Shown here: piece after piece, positions 38,681 through 49,328 of the stretch
Layout: every line of letters begins with the position of its first letter
How positions within the stretch are numbered: the stretch's first letter is position 1
NCBI GenBank assembly: GCA_037576195.1
Contig: JAQZDE010000099.1
Location: 1-64,000 of the forward strand
Direction of reading: 5' to 3'
DNA length: 64,000 bases
DNA from: Phytoseiulus persimilis
Taxonomy: Eukaryota > Arthropoda > Arachnida > Mesostigmata > Phytoseiidae
The notes under the pieces: model-generated
Told to the model about the DNA's origin: nothing
Database searches by the model: none
Seen by the model: the letters and a program-made list of their open reading frames with translations, nothing else
Program-made: the position numbers and the translations under genes

Positions 38681-39529
38681 ATGGTAGGTCCCGAAACACA
38701 TATCTGATTGCGCAATAAAAATGAATTCATCCAACCATCAAGTTTCCGGTTGTTATTGAATAGGAGGCAGAGTCAGGTTGAGTCGACCGGGTTTTATTCA
38801 GGAAAGTCATTGCGGACGCACCGGAAGGGGTACAACAGACGAGATCAGTTGAAGTCGTCGAGATGGCGGAGTAGGAATCGAGCAGAGGCTTCCGTGATTT
38901 CTCTGGGAAATTCGGTTGCGGACTCGTGAAAGACGATACACAGGAGTAGATTGCGCAGTTAGGATCTGGAGAGTACAGATCACAAACTACATCGACGGAA
39001 GACCGACAAAGACGTGACTGATTCGCCCCGAATGAAACGAGCACCGATCCATGCTTATGAATCGAAAGATGAAAAACGAAAGAATGAGATCTGTTCATCT
39101 CGACGAGCTGGACACATAGGATGGATACCGGAAAGAGAATCGACCAGGACGCTAATCCAGTGGGATTGGAAAACCCTCAACGTGTGTCAGAGTCAGCGAA
39201 TGGAATGGACACCAGAAGAATCACGCACCACACAGGAAGGCAATCGAAGATAAATGTCGGACTAGATTTTTCACACTCGCAATCCACGCGAGTCATGGGA
39301 AAATACCGTCTGAAAGCAGATCTGAGTTCTCAGTTGTTTTGAAAATCCCGGTGACAGTGGAAGACATTCCGATGGCTTCACGCGAACTCCGGAAAATGAG
39401 AACGAGTTTCCCTAAAGGAAAGGCAGGAGGTTCTTCTCAGCGGACTCTCGTCTGAATGACATGACGCCGTCACCGATTGCTGAGAACTGTTCCTGGAATA
39501 TATCTCTCCTGACTCGTTTCCTGCGAGGT

Positions 39530-40620
39530 TTAATATTGACCGCTGCCTCCTCCTCCGCCGCCACCCATGTCTCCCCCTCCGCCGCCACCGATGCCTCCCC
39601 CTCCGCCACCACCGATGCCGCCCCCACCGACCCCTCTACCTCCCCCGCCACCCCCTCTACCTCCTCCGGCGCCGCCCATGCCTCCACCGCCACCTCCTCC
39701 CATCCCGCCGTAGTCGTCGTAACCGGGTGTAGTCGGGGCGGGCGTTGTTTCCATGTGGTTGTATTCCCAGTAGTGTTCACCATAACCCCCTCGCTTATCG
39801 CCCCAATGAACTTTTGTTCGGAATCTTGGACCGTGTCGGGATTCGTGACGTTCGATGAAATGGTACGGATTCCCTTTCCGATACCCGAACTCGTACGTGT
39901 CCATCTGCGGAACCTTCGCGTACCTGGGGGCGTGAACCGAATCAAAACAAACCAAGGTAAGTGAATTGCTGATATGAACGATAGCGAAGGTACGGTGCAT
40001 AGAAAAAAAGCCAACTACTTACTGGAAGTATCCGGAATGATCTCCTTCTCCGCCGCCTCCCCCACCGCCATCTCCTCCGCCGCCGCCGCCACCGCTGTTT
40101 CCACCTCCACCTCCGAACCCGCCCCCGCTTGGTCCGCCCCCATCTCCACCACCGAACCCACTAGCTCCTGCACCGTTTCCTCCGGCGTCTCCTCCAGCGC
40201 TCATGGCGAAGCCGCTCGGTGGCATCACACCTCTGCCGCCACCAAACCCTTGTCTCATACTCGGTCCGCGCATTGTTCCTTGAGCTTCGCTGTCTCCCAC
40301 TGAGCTTCCGGATGTGTCTGTGGCCGCTTGGGTCAATACCACAGCTTGTGGAGCTCTCTGGGACGGTGCCAGTTGCAGATCTCCAGGGGACTCTCGAAGA
40401 CGGTGATTCCTTCGAGCATGGGGTCGGCGAACGGGGATTGATTTCCGATCCAACGACGTTGCGAATGAATCATGTAGTTGATTGAGGATCAGGAGCATCT
40501 GACAAAGCACAACCTGAAAATTGGCAGCGGTGAAGTCGGGCGACTCTCTTCAAAGAAGGTGCAGCTTGAGATACGACACCACAAGCATCCACTAACCGCG
40601 TGAAGTGCAGAAGAGTGCAT
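39530..40620 (-). CDS. Secreted glycine-rich protein, cuticle-like
   Basis: Three exons join in phase on the minus strand: 40597-40620, 40023-40513 and 39530-39923, giving 302 residues. The first exon codes eight residues and, with the start of exon 2, forms a likely signal peptide (hydrophobic stretch about residues 9-18, VVLCQMLLIL). A basic/polar segment follows, then two long glycine-rich blocks separated by a compact motif (YEFGYRKGNPYHFIERHES ... KVHWGDKRGGYGEHYW). That central motif has the Tyr/His/Gly spacing of arthropod structural cuticle proteins, but it is not a clear Rebers-Riddiford domain. The Gly blocks use GGN repeats, so copy number could vary. Extracellular structural role (cuticle or eggshell) is inferred. 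It could alternatively be an unrelated low-complexity secreted protein. Confidence 0.7.
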
Positions 40621-42177
40621 TGTCACGCTGAACTGCCAACTCAACATGCCCTTCACCCTTAAATAGAATTTCAAGAACCAGAGAGGGGCACTGGAGCGCC
40701 GAAGCGTTTCTTCCTACTTTCTTCCCCACGAAATCGACGGAATTCGCTCCAAACTAAGCGGCGAGTTTGTGTCCGCGACAGCTTGCACCACAGGGGCTTC
40801 GTGGGTGAGAAAGCAACGACAATGAGTCACGGTTTTTGTTTTCGAAAGCTGGTCACACTTAGTGCCCATCAGTGAATCGTCAAACCTTCTTGGTTGATTA
40901 CGTCGTGTTACACAACTTCACAGGGAAGAAGCTCAGGAATGCCCGCGAATCTGCTCTCAGAGGTGACGTCGCGCACTGGGTTCAATCTATCGACCAGCGG
41001 CGGGTGCCGTGCCGAGTGAAGGCTGACGGGGAGGGATCGGAAGACATGGGTTCTGTCTCCGATGAGTCGAAGAATCCAACGGGACTCTGATCATTCATCA
41101 TTTGATTGCTTCCATCTATCCATAAAGGGAGATGATTGAATGAGTCTCTGATGGCTGAGATTACCGGTTCTCATGGCAGTAAGGCCTAATTAGGGTTGCG
41201 TTCATCGCGGCATCTTTGCCGGGGAATTCGCGGCGTGATCGCGAGTTTTTTGTCGAAAAATCGCAGGCGCCGGGAATTCGCGGCGAATGGTGTTGGGGAG
41301 AGAATGAGCACGATGTATCGTGGCAAGCAACCCGCCAGAACAGTGAGAACTTCTACTTACCCCAAAGTCTGGGAGATGAGGGACTACTTTTTTGACTGAA
41401 AACATACGGGAACTTCTGCTTGTGTGCACGCATGTGAATCCCGATAATTTTGCACGATGTAGCAACGTTCCATCAATCACTGAAGAATGCCGGATCTTGA
41501 AAGTTCCATCAATGACTGTGAATTCTGGGTGAATTTATGGTTGAAAAGTAGTCCCTTATCTCCCAGACTTTAGGGTATATTGAATTCTCGACAAACGTTC
41601 GGGTATGATATCACGGGACAAGTATCACAAGTTGGAGGTGATTATTCTGATATAGGAAGTTGTACATTGAGAGGTTGTCGAGCGTATGTCGTCGCGTGAA
41701 ACACCGGTATATTGGCTGAAGGACCTTTTTGCAAGCACGCTGCTGATCGGCACACGGGAGCTTTTTCGAAGAGCTCTGCCGGTTTCTCGGCCAATGGCTC
41801 ACATTCTTTTTTATTCTCTGCGGAATCGGTTCTCTCGATGCCGCGGATCGTTGGAGTAGGATACTTCTTTGACTTCCAGGTAAATTCCAGGTAAATTTCA
41901 TCGTCACAACTGTGTCGCCATAGAGAGCCGAAATTCGCGGAAGGAAGAAAAGCCCGCGAAAATTTGCGGATTTCGTGGCGGCCGTTGCGGCAGTGATGAA
42001 CGCCCAGTCCCGGGCATAATTCATCTACCCGTTAATCCACGGATTGGTGGAAGATGAACGATAAATAATGCCAAAACTCAGAAGCTCAAGTCATCAGCAA
42101 ACATACTGCGTACCGTATTTGAGTCGCTTATCGAAACTTCCACAGTCGTAAGATGAATTCCTGACAATCTGTACACC
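40621..42177. other. Intergenic region with a MITE
   Basis: No gene recognised. Contains the mariner-like MITE at 41360-41575 and, around 41215-41290, two copies of an AATTCGCGGCG motif. Confidence 0.4.
41360..41575. mobile_element. Tc1/mariner-like MITE, 216 bp
   Basis: Terminal inverted repeats of about 32 bp (CCCCAAAGTCTGGGAGAT... at the left; CCCTAAAGTCTGGGAGAT... read inward from the right) match at about 30 of 32 positions. TA dinucleotides flank both ends (41358-41359 and 41576-41577), as for Tc1/mariner insertion. There is no ORF inside, so it is non-autonomous. Confidence 0.8.
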
Positions 42178-42183
42178 TTTTAT
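42178..42183 (-). promoter_or_regulatory. Poly(A) signal of frataxin
   Basis: AATAAA on the minus strand, about 22 bases past the frataxin stop. Confidence 0.7.
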
Positions 42184-42204
42184 TCCAAAGCAACAAAACA
42201 ATCG

Positions 42205-42766
42205 CTACGCAGAAATGCATTTGCTGAAATCTATTTCACTGTTTTTCAGGAGGCTCCGTAGCTCTTCCGTGAGCAAAGAGTTCAGCTCACAATTGTCGTG
42301 CTTATAGACCCACTTTGAGGTCACGTAGTCATACCTGCGGAGTTGAGAGATAGGGTTTCAGAAATTGGAATGGAAGCAGCAGTTCCGAGTCTAGTACGTC
42401 ACTGGAAACCTACCTTTTAGGTCCTGACAGGGGACTAGATAGCCAGATTTGTTTATTCGGACTTTGTTTATTGATCACGTAAGTTCCTAGATCGCTTCCG
42501 AGTCTGACCGTGAGAACCCCATCGCTCAAATTGACATCAGAGCTCTCCACATTCTCCAAGATCGCCTCGAAGTACTCGCATAGACTGTCCAAAGTTGTCT
42601 TTGACAATTTCTCATATTCATTAGCAGATATTTCGAACAGCCGGCTCGATGTTTTCAAACTCAACCGCTGCAGCACACATGAGGGCTGTATAATCACATT
42701 GACTTCTTTCGCACCGCAGAAGACTTGGTGAAGGATCGCTCCTCGGGAAACGATCCGTCGGAGCAT
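42205..42766 (-). CDS. FXN: Frataxin, mitochondrial iron-sulfur cluster assembly regulator
   Basis: Two exons join in phase on the minus strand: 42414-42766 and 42205-42334, giving 160 residues. Frataxin accelerates sulfur transfer in the matrix NFS1-ISCU complex. The start at 42766 gives a basic presequence ([16 protein letters not shown]). The fold begins at [20 protein letters not shown] (acidic helix 1) and continues with the diagnostic sheet [20 protein letters not shown], then SGPKRYDY across the splice junction, and KWVYKHD. The open frame continues upstream of the chosen Met but loses presequence character. It lies directly downstream of FRMD8 on the same strand (about 370 bases between stop and start), each apparently with its own poly(A) signal. 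Confidence 0.95.
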
Positions 42767-42962
42767 TACTCCGACGCCAGCCAAACCCGTGAGATCGACG
42801 AGGAGAGTTGGAGAGCCGGGAGCTACGACCATATGATCGATGTTTACCGCCGAACCTTCTGCTAGAGTCGCTAGAGGGCGCATACGACTCTCTGCTCGAT
42901 TGAGAGAGAGAGACGATTGCCTCGGTTCACAAATAAGAACACTAGGTTTGATCAATCTCTCT

Positions 42963-42968
42963 TTTATT
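42963..42968 (-). promoter_or_regulatory. Candidate poly(A) signal of FRMD8
   Basis: AATAAA on the minus strand, about 170 bases past the FRMD8 stop and before the frataxin start. Confidence 0.45.
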
Positions 42969-43136
42969 CTCGGTAGTACACATTGTTCAGAACGGAATGG
43001 TGAACGACTTCACCTCATCCAGAATTGGAACAACCACTCTTGAGTCGATTTATATGGCACCGGGTATCTTGAAATGAGCAGCCATCCCTGCGTCACATTT
43101 GAATGATTCCGACCCGATCAGACTCCGTCAAGCCAA

Positions 43137-45427
43137 CTATGTATATTTATCACAATCCGCGAGCGCGGAACGCTGGCGAAAGATTCGCTTCGAGTCCGGA
43201 AATACGTCGGTGACGCGCAAGAATGCACGGCACCCCGAGATTCTCGTGAGACGTTTTCCTATCAAGTCAGTATTGTACATTTCACAGAACGCCTCTTGCT
43301 CCTCGGCCCGAACCTCGGTCATTGATCCTCGGCGAGCTTTATTCGTGTCCATCCCATACTCCTTCAGGTTGAACTCAGCACTTTTCCTGACCGTTCGAGA
43401 GGAGCAGCACGAAGAGGAGCTCATAAGAAGGAAACCGAGTGAAATGAGACCTTCGGGAATCGCTGAGACGCAAATGAACTATTTCACAGTTTACTGGGTT
43501 GGAGAATCATCAGCATTTTGTCCATGAGGAAAGACTGTTTCGAGAAAATCTGATGTGAGCTCAAGTACCCATCGGAGACGTAAAGACAGGGCTCAAGTCC
43601 TTCCTGTACGGGCCTGCCGTAATCCCAATTGAACAAGGGCGGGTACTGATTTATAGAGAACAAATACGATCCTTCTAAGCGGCCGTCTTTCGTGAGAATG
43701 TGAAGTCCACGCCTGTTGATAGCCACGGTGACGTCCTTTGAGCCGAAGAAAGAATCTAGAGAACCAACGAAGAATGCGCTGCCGTAGAAAACGAGCTTCC
43801 GGCATACGTCCAAGTAGTCTCTCATCAACGAGTGCTTATCGGTGCACCGACACATCAGGAGATCTTTGTACTCTTGCACGAGTTTCTTCTCGATGCGCTG
43901 GCCGAAAAAGCCGCTTTTGATATGTCTATGAGGCAAATAATGACCGGCCTTATCCGCCAAGACATCACACGCACTCTGTCCTTCGAGTTCGATCGCTGCT
44001 TGAAATGCTGCCAACCTCAGCGCAACGTGTTCCGTGACAGGATACCGACCTGCAAAGACTAAGGTCAGACTCGCATCTCAGGTACAACGATTCGATTCGT
44101 TTCCGCCTCCTGAATTTAGAGGAATCTCGTCAACTGACCGTCGAGTACGTTGCAACGAGCTTCATGATACAACAGCTCCAGAACCGACGGGTTCCTCTGG
44201 CAGATAGCTCGTTCCTCCTCTTCGCCCAGGGTGACGTTGCGCTGCAGTATCAGTTTGGGCTCCCCGACAAGAGGCACCGGCAGGGTGCAATATGCGTTCA
44301 CGAGTTCTGTCCACACCTTGTACACCTCGCATGGGGCTCGACCTACGGAAACCCGCGATAAATTACAGATATGACCTGATAACGTATACCGCGATAACTT
44401 ATATTGTATTAAAACGTCCGTCGCCGACAAGAAATCGATGAAGATCTGCAGCGACAAATCACGAACCAGGTTCGAGTTGCAGCTCGAAGTCTGCATTGGC
44501 AATCCACACAGCAAAAACCAAACACGCGTCCTGGCCCAATCCCGGCTCGCATGGGGCATCTGCTATTTGTTGCAAGATTTGACCCGCTGTGACTGTTGAT
44601 AAACACTCGACCTGGAGGGCTAAACACGTCCGATTCAACAAGTACACACAGCATGCCTGAAAAATAGATCACGCAATCCTTCTCAGAATCCTCCAGACCA
44701 GAAGCACAAGGTACAGAGGCCGGATGGAGAACACAAATCAAGTCCGTAATCTGTGGACGAGGAAGACTGATCGGCATCATACCTGAGTGCCTCTAGTTTT
44801 ACTGCTGCCTTGCAGAGTCCCAGGACCCGTTGACACTGAAGGAGCTGGAGGAGCTGGTGTTGGAATGACGGGCTGGGTCCGGATCGGTGTATGTTTTGCT
44901 GGACACCATTCTGCACCGGAAGGCGCCGGTGGTGTCACGTACGAATCTCCGCGTCGGGTCGTGCCGTAGATTCCGGCACTGTTCCGCATGTTCCAGTAAT
45001 CGTCCGAACTACTGGCGGCCGGGAAGCCTGGAGGGGAGACGGATGTTTGTGAATTCGTAACCCGTTACCGTGGGAAGGATTGTGCGTCGGGGAGCTCGAT
45101 CCTCTGCGTTCGCTTCCTCAGCACCTTTCGACTCTCGATTCCGATGCGACTACATCGCGGAGATCGGAATCCAGCTTCGTGAGACAACAAGCTTCCGAAA
45201 CCTGCTATAATCTGTCGTTATGCTACAGAAGTGAAGGTTGGAGGGCGACGGAAAGTTTGGCCGCGACTCTGTGTAGCTCGTAGAAGCAGGAATTCTTCAT
45301 TGGGAAGTCAAAAATCACCGACAGTCGACTCAGCCTTCAGTATTTCTCAGAAAAGATCGAATGCAGAAGATGTTTCTCGCGTAGTTCAACTCGGCGCCCC
45401 GAAAATCATCTTACCGACAGACTGCAT
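43137..45427 (-). CDS. FRMD8: FERM-domain protein FRMD8 (Drosophila Bili / iTAP family)
   Basis: Six exons join in phase on the minus strand: 45415-45427, 44783-45027, 44467-44656, 44139-44342, 43495-44049 and 43137-43462, giving 510 residues. FRMD8 binds iRhom pseudoproteases and stabilises the iRhom/ADAM17 sheddase at the cell surface; the fly homologue Bili modulates Wnt signalling. After a Pro-rich N-terminus, the FERM F1 lobe begins at about residue 87 (VYLLNRTCLALQVECLS ... VFAVWIANADFELQLEP). The F2 lobe has LLYHEARCNVLDGRYPVTEH across an intron and LRLAAFQAAIELEG. The F3 lobe has YGSAFFVGS and VTVAINRRGLHIL. The C-terminal tail contains SSRTVRKSAEFNLKEYG. The 13-base first coding exon (MQSV) is supported only by a good donor and phase; an alternative start is the ATG at 44989. 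Exon 6 is supported by phase. Confidence 0.86.
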
Positions 45428-47300
45428 AGCCTAGCCAGACCACTCCCGGGCCGTTGAATTTGACAGAATACAGAGTTGCGGAGGAACACGAACGCTATCT
45501 TCGAACAGCACTCTGAAGAACAACTCTATATACAGGAGCCCGACCACCAACCTAGAGTTCATTGCGCATGCGTGAACAGAGAGCGCACGGAGGAACTTAC
45601 TTGCTCATGGGCTGGGCTTGTATTGGACTCCCGGACAGAGTTCCTAGGTGAAGAAATATGTGAATTCGACTTGGGGCGCTTCGACACGTACCTGGGATCA
45701 ACGCAGAACGATGTAAAACGAACGGTTTTCGGCAGCTCCCTACTTCTGTCAGAGCGCGAAGTTTGAATGTGGCGGACACCTCCGCCAGTTAGACTCGCTG
45801 TGAGTTCTGCTCCGAAGGATAAAGCTCTCCTGGTTATGCAGACTTGTCGTGGTTAATGGACGCGAGTAGGAGAAATTCAATGACGGAATCGAATGAGAGG
45901 AACTTGAGAGTTACTCGAGATTTGCATCGAGGAGAGAGGGTTTAAACCTCGATCATCAGAGGTCGATGTTAGCCTAAAGACATCTAATGCGGGGCTGAAC
46001 AATATTCGTTGCATCAAGATGTCCCAGGGACCGAAACACGCTTCCGATGACTCAGACGATTGATGCTCGGAATGCAAACTCACGCCTCGCTGTCCTTACT
46101 CTCTTCTCATGTCCTTGGTTTCCAGGTTCACCCTGCCAGAAGGTTTACTCCTCGTAGCTTCGCTGATCACGTCTACCGAATTTTAGTTATCAGGTGCTGC
46201 AAAACGGAGCGTTGGGCTCGTCCTCTCGACTCTCTCGGAGACCTTGAACTCATCGCGAAATAGAAGGAACTTCCTCGGAGAAGACACGAGTGTTGTTTCC
46301 TCCTAATAGTTTTGGAATCCATTATCAGAACACTTTGAGAGGGAATGACTGGAGTCCAAGAGGCTTGATTGCATTTGCAACGACGATTGCGATTGTCATT
46401 AGATCCTATTACGGCTCCGATCACCTGAGAGAGTTCTGTTGGAGAAATCAGGAGCTGGAGTTTCCAAGAGATTATTGATCAGGCTTAAATATTTCCAAGT
46501 TCTTGATCAGGCTTGAATATTTCTAACTTCTTGATCAGGCTCAAGTATCCCGTTTATTTATTAGCTCATTCAGTCGGATTGTCGATTCGACGCACGAGTT
46601 TTTTCTACCATTGAACAATCACAGAAAAGCTGAATCCTGTGTTGGCACACTCACAGGGCGATGCGGGCATCAGGTCATCGAATCCGCCTGAGAAAATCGC
46701 CACTCACTCTCAATAACCATCTGACCGCGCAATCACACACGGATGTTGACTTATCTAGGTACACCGGATTGAGGTGCGTCAGAGCTAACCGAACGTGCTC
46801 AACCCGATTGCACTTCGCTAAACTTCATGAAAGTACACTCATTCAATCGAAGCTCTCAAGTACGAATCCTGCATGCGGGTATCCGGAGCGTTTTCCTTGA
46901 AACGGAACACAATTCTCTGAGATGGGTTGATTGAGTTGTATCGGAGTCACTTCAGGAGTCGGCATTTGATGGTGGAATAAATAAGGGAAAATTGTTTCGA
47001 GGTTAAATATCGAGCTCCAAGAGAGCGAGCGAAAATTGCCTCGCCTCTTTTTGTACATCGAAGTTTTATCTTGTTGTGACCGCGAGTGATGCTCGAGAGA
47101 GTCACTCGCTCATTTGTTGCGGTTAGGGTCGGGACGATATTTGGGGAAATGTATCAGGAAGAAAGACAGTTTGGTGTAAATGGTAGAATACTGGAATCTC
47201 TCCAGGATTCGAATCGGTAGGGCCGAGAATAGGATGGAGTTGAAGGTTATCTCCATATGGGCGATATATTAGGCTGTATAAGTTTTGACGTCGCTCGAGA
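45428..47300. other. Intergenic region with a short tandem repeat
   Basis: No gene recognised. A 28-bp unit is repeated nearly three times at 46475-46552. The 3'UTR of UBASH3 should occupy the right edge. Confidence 0.4.
46475..46552 (+). repeat. 28-bp tandem repeat, ~2.8 copies
   Basis: TTGATCAGGCTYRAATATTT begins at 46475, 46503 and 46531, exactly 28 bases apart; the third copy is truncated. Confidence 0.85.
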
Positions 47301-49328
47301 TTATCTCTTGGAAACATGCGCGTCGCCCAGCATACATTTCCAATCATACTTCACGTTGCTGGCGTGAGTGAGAGTTTGGAAAGGAGCTCCGATGAGCCCC
47401 CATCGTGGGACTCGGTTTACGTTTTCCTCCACGACGGCGACTCCAACATACGGTATTTTGTGTACAATATGAACAAGCTCTTGCGCCGTGCGAATTTTGG
47501 CACCCGTCAGCTGACGCGTACAAACGTCCAAAGTGGCCGAGTGACCGAGAAACATCACGTCTCCGCCTATTTGTTTGGAGGTTTCTAATAAAGTTTGAGT
47601 GACTACATAGCTACGGCTGAAATATTCTTCACACGACTCGGATTTCTTCGAGAGCAGCTCATCCACAGACATGAGAGGTTTATATGCCGTGTTGATCGGA
47701 AACCCGAAATCCTTCAACTCCTGGGGTTTGAACCATACTGGCTGGATGTCAGGATACCAAGCCAGCCACTCAAACAGGCCCGGCTCGATGTTTATCAGCG
47801 GCGTCGGCGACTTGAGGGCCTTCAGAATTGTCGTGGCAGTTTGCACACAGCGTAACGACGGCGAGCAAAAAACTTGGGAGAATCGGATTCCAGCTTCGAA
47901 CATGGCTTCCCCCGTCAGTGATGCCTGGTAGAGTCCGAATCGAGTCAGAGGAGAATCTTTGAGGTAATCCATCGGCTTCCGAGGAAGTACTGTTTTGGGC
48001 ATGTTGATATCTCTTGGGAAGTAATTGCCGTGCTGGTCGAAACAAGCAGGAACCCATGGACCGAATGTGAAGTCGATTCTCTCCGCGTGACGTACCACGA
48101 ACAGCCGTCGCGGACTTTGGTCTCCGTTGTTTGAGTTGAGTGAAAGAAATTCTATGTTTTCGTAAAGGGAATCTTCTTTTGGGGACGGCAGGTCTGAGTT
48201 GGATCCCTGAACAGGAGGATTTTTTCTCTCCACCGGAGTCGGTTTGTGATTCACAGCTACAGTGGACGACTCTTGCTGCTGGAGCGTTGGCGACACAGTT
48301 TGGGGCGGGGTAGGAGCCGTAACGGGACTACTCGGAGGTCGCGGGATGTCGTCGCTGAAGTTGCTCTTGCATATCGTCATGCTCTTATGCATCGTCCAAG
48401 CGTCTGACTCAGCTGTTCGCTCGATGTAATTTTTCGGCAAGAATCCCGAGCAGCCCGAAAGCCACGAGGTGCCTTCGACCCAGCCGTCAGACGACCCGTT
48501 CAGTTTGTCTCCGTTGACGTAAACGAGGTCCCCTATAACAAGTTCTAATTCGTCGGCTTCTTGAGGGGTATGAGAGTACAGGACTTTGTGCACTTCATTG
48601 CCCTTGATTCTCATGTCTCGCGAGTACAACCGAAGCTCCCAACAAGCCGGTGCCTCGGTGTCGATCATCTGCGTGAGCTTCTCTAGGCTTCCGTAATGAG
48701 CAACGTCGAACTGGTATGCCAACGTGACGTGGAGCGCTTTAAGGTAAGGTTCGACGCTAATCTGCAGATCCGATGTTTCCCGCATGAAATTGACACTGAT
48801 TTTCTTTAGCATTTCGTTGTGTTTTTGATCCACGAAGAGACCGAGGAACGTCTGAGAAGTGTAGTGCTCCAGCTTGATTCGGTCAGGTAACTCCCCTTTG
48901 AGTTTATCACAGATCAATTCGAGAGCCTTGATCACGTCGGAGACCGAATCATCAGCGAGCTGGAAGAACGAACACAATGTGATGTGTGGAAGATAGTTGT
49001 GAGCTCCGTTTCGGCCGTGCTGCAACATCGATTGGAGGAAAAAATTCTGCAGCTGCCCAAACAGAGGACCGGAGGGACACAGGTATAGGATGTACTCTCT
49101 CGGAGTACAACTGTCGAGGGTCGGGTCGTTCACATGTGAGAGCAGCCAGTCGGCAGCAAGCTGCACGCCTCGTTCTCCTGTTGCGGCCAGTGCTTTCTCT
49201 GCGCGATGCTTCGGAAAGCCCATCTGGAGCAGTATTTGCATTGCACTCAACTGGGGGGGCGCTCGAGGTCTCCCAGGCGCCCGGCGCGGTGGAGGCAACA
49301 GGGCGGCCATTTCCTCCACCACCATCAC
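47301..49328 (-). CDS. UBASH3: UBASH3/Sts-type protein: UBA, 2H phosphoesterase, SH3 and histidine phosphatase
   Basis: A single uninterrupted exon encodes 675 residues. Vertebrate UBASH3A/B (Sts-2/Sts-1) dephosphorylate tyrosine kinases and bind ubiquitin and Cbl. Domains in order: UBA at about 27-68 (MQILLQMGFPKHRAEKAL); a 2H-phosphoesterase region with both HxT motifs (HITLCSF and HVTLAYQ); SH3 at about 255-320 (ELELVIGDLVYV ... GFLPKNYIE); a Pro/Ser linker; and the C-terminal phosphoglycerate-mutase-like phosphatase with the catalytic RHAER and the second His in FLGHSATLD. All catalytic residues are present. The start could also be the ATG seven codons in (MAALLPP). Like Sec23 here, it lacks introns despite its size. 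A vertebrate-style UBASH3A versus B assignment is not meaningful. Confidence 0.93.
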   Translation of the reverse strand: MMVVEEMAALLPPPRRAPGRPRAPPQLSAMQILLQMGFPKHRAEKALAATGERGVQLAADWLLSHVNDPTLDSCTPREYILYLCPSGPLFGQLQNFFLQSMLQHGRNGAHNYLPHITLCSFFQLADDSVSDVIKALELICDKLKGELPDRIKLEHYTSQTFLGLFVDQKHNEMLKKISVNFMRETSDLQISVEPYLKALHVTLAYQFDVAHYGSLEKLTQMIDTEAPACWELRLYSRDMRIKGNEVHKVLYSHTPQEADELELVIGDLVYVNGDKLNGSSDGWVEGTSWLSGCSGFLPKNYIERTAESDAWTMHKSMTICKSNFSDDIPRPPSSPVTAPTPPQTVSPTLQQQESSTVAVNHKPTPVERKNPPVQGSNSDLPSPKEDSLYENIEFLSLNSNNGDQSPRRLFVVRHAERIDFTFGPWVPACFDQHGNYFPRDINMPKTVLPRKPMDYLKDSPLTRFGLYQASLTGEAMFEAGIRFSQVFCSPSLRCVQTATTILKALKSPTPLINIEPGLFEWLAWYPDIQPVWFKPQELKDFGFPINTAYKPLMSVDELLSKKSESCEEYFSRSYVVTQTLLETSKQIGGDVMFLGHSATLDVCTRQLTGAKIRTAQELVHIVHKIPYVGVAVVEENVNRVPRWGLIGAPFQTLTHASNVKYDWKCMLGDAHVSKR

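Larger units (their letters stand above)
36346..39529. other. Non-coding region with diverged dispersed repeats
   Basis: No gene recognised. At least two copies of a diverged unit are present. A 56-bp core occurs at 36622-36677 and 38237-38292, and a second block of about 150 bp at 37095-37240 and 38536-38680. The rest is unassigned. Confidence 0.5.

Noticed and set aside
39461-39964. Plus-strand Ser/Thr/Pro/Ala-rich ORF
   Set aside because: Antisense of the glycine-rich GGN repeats; low-complexity artefact.
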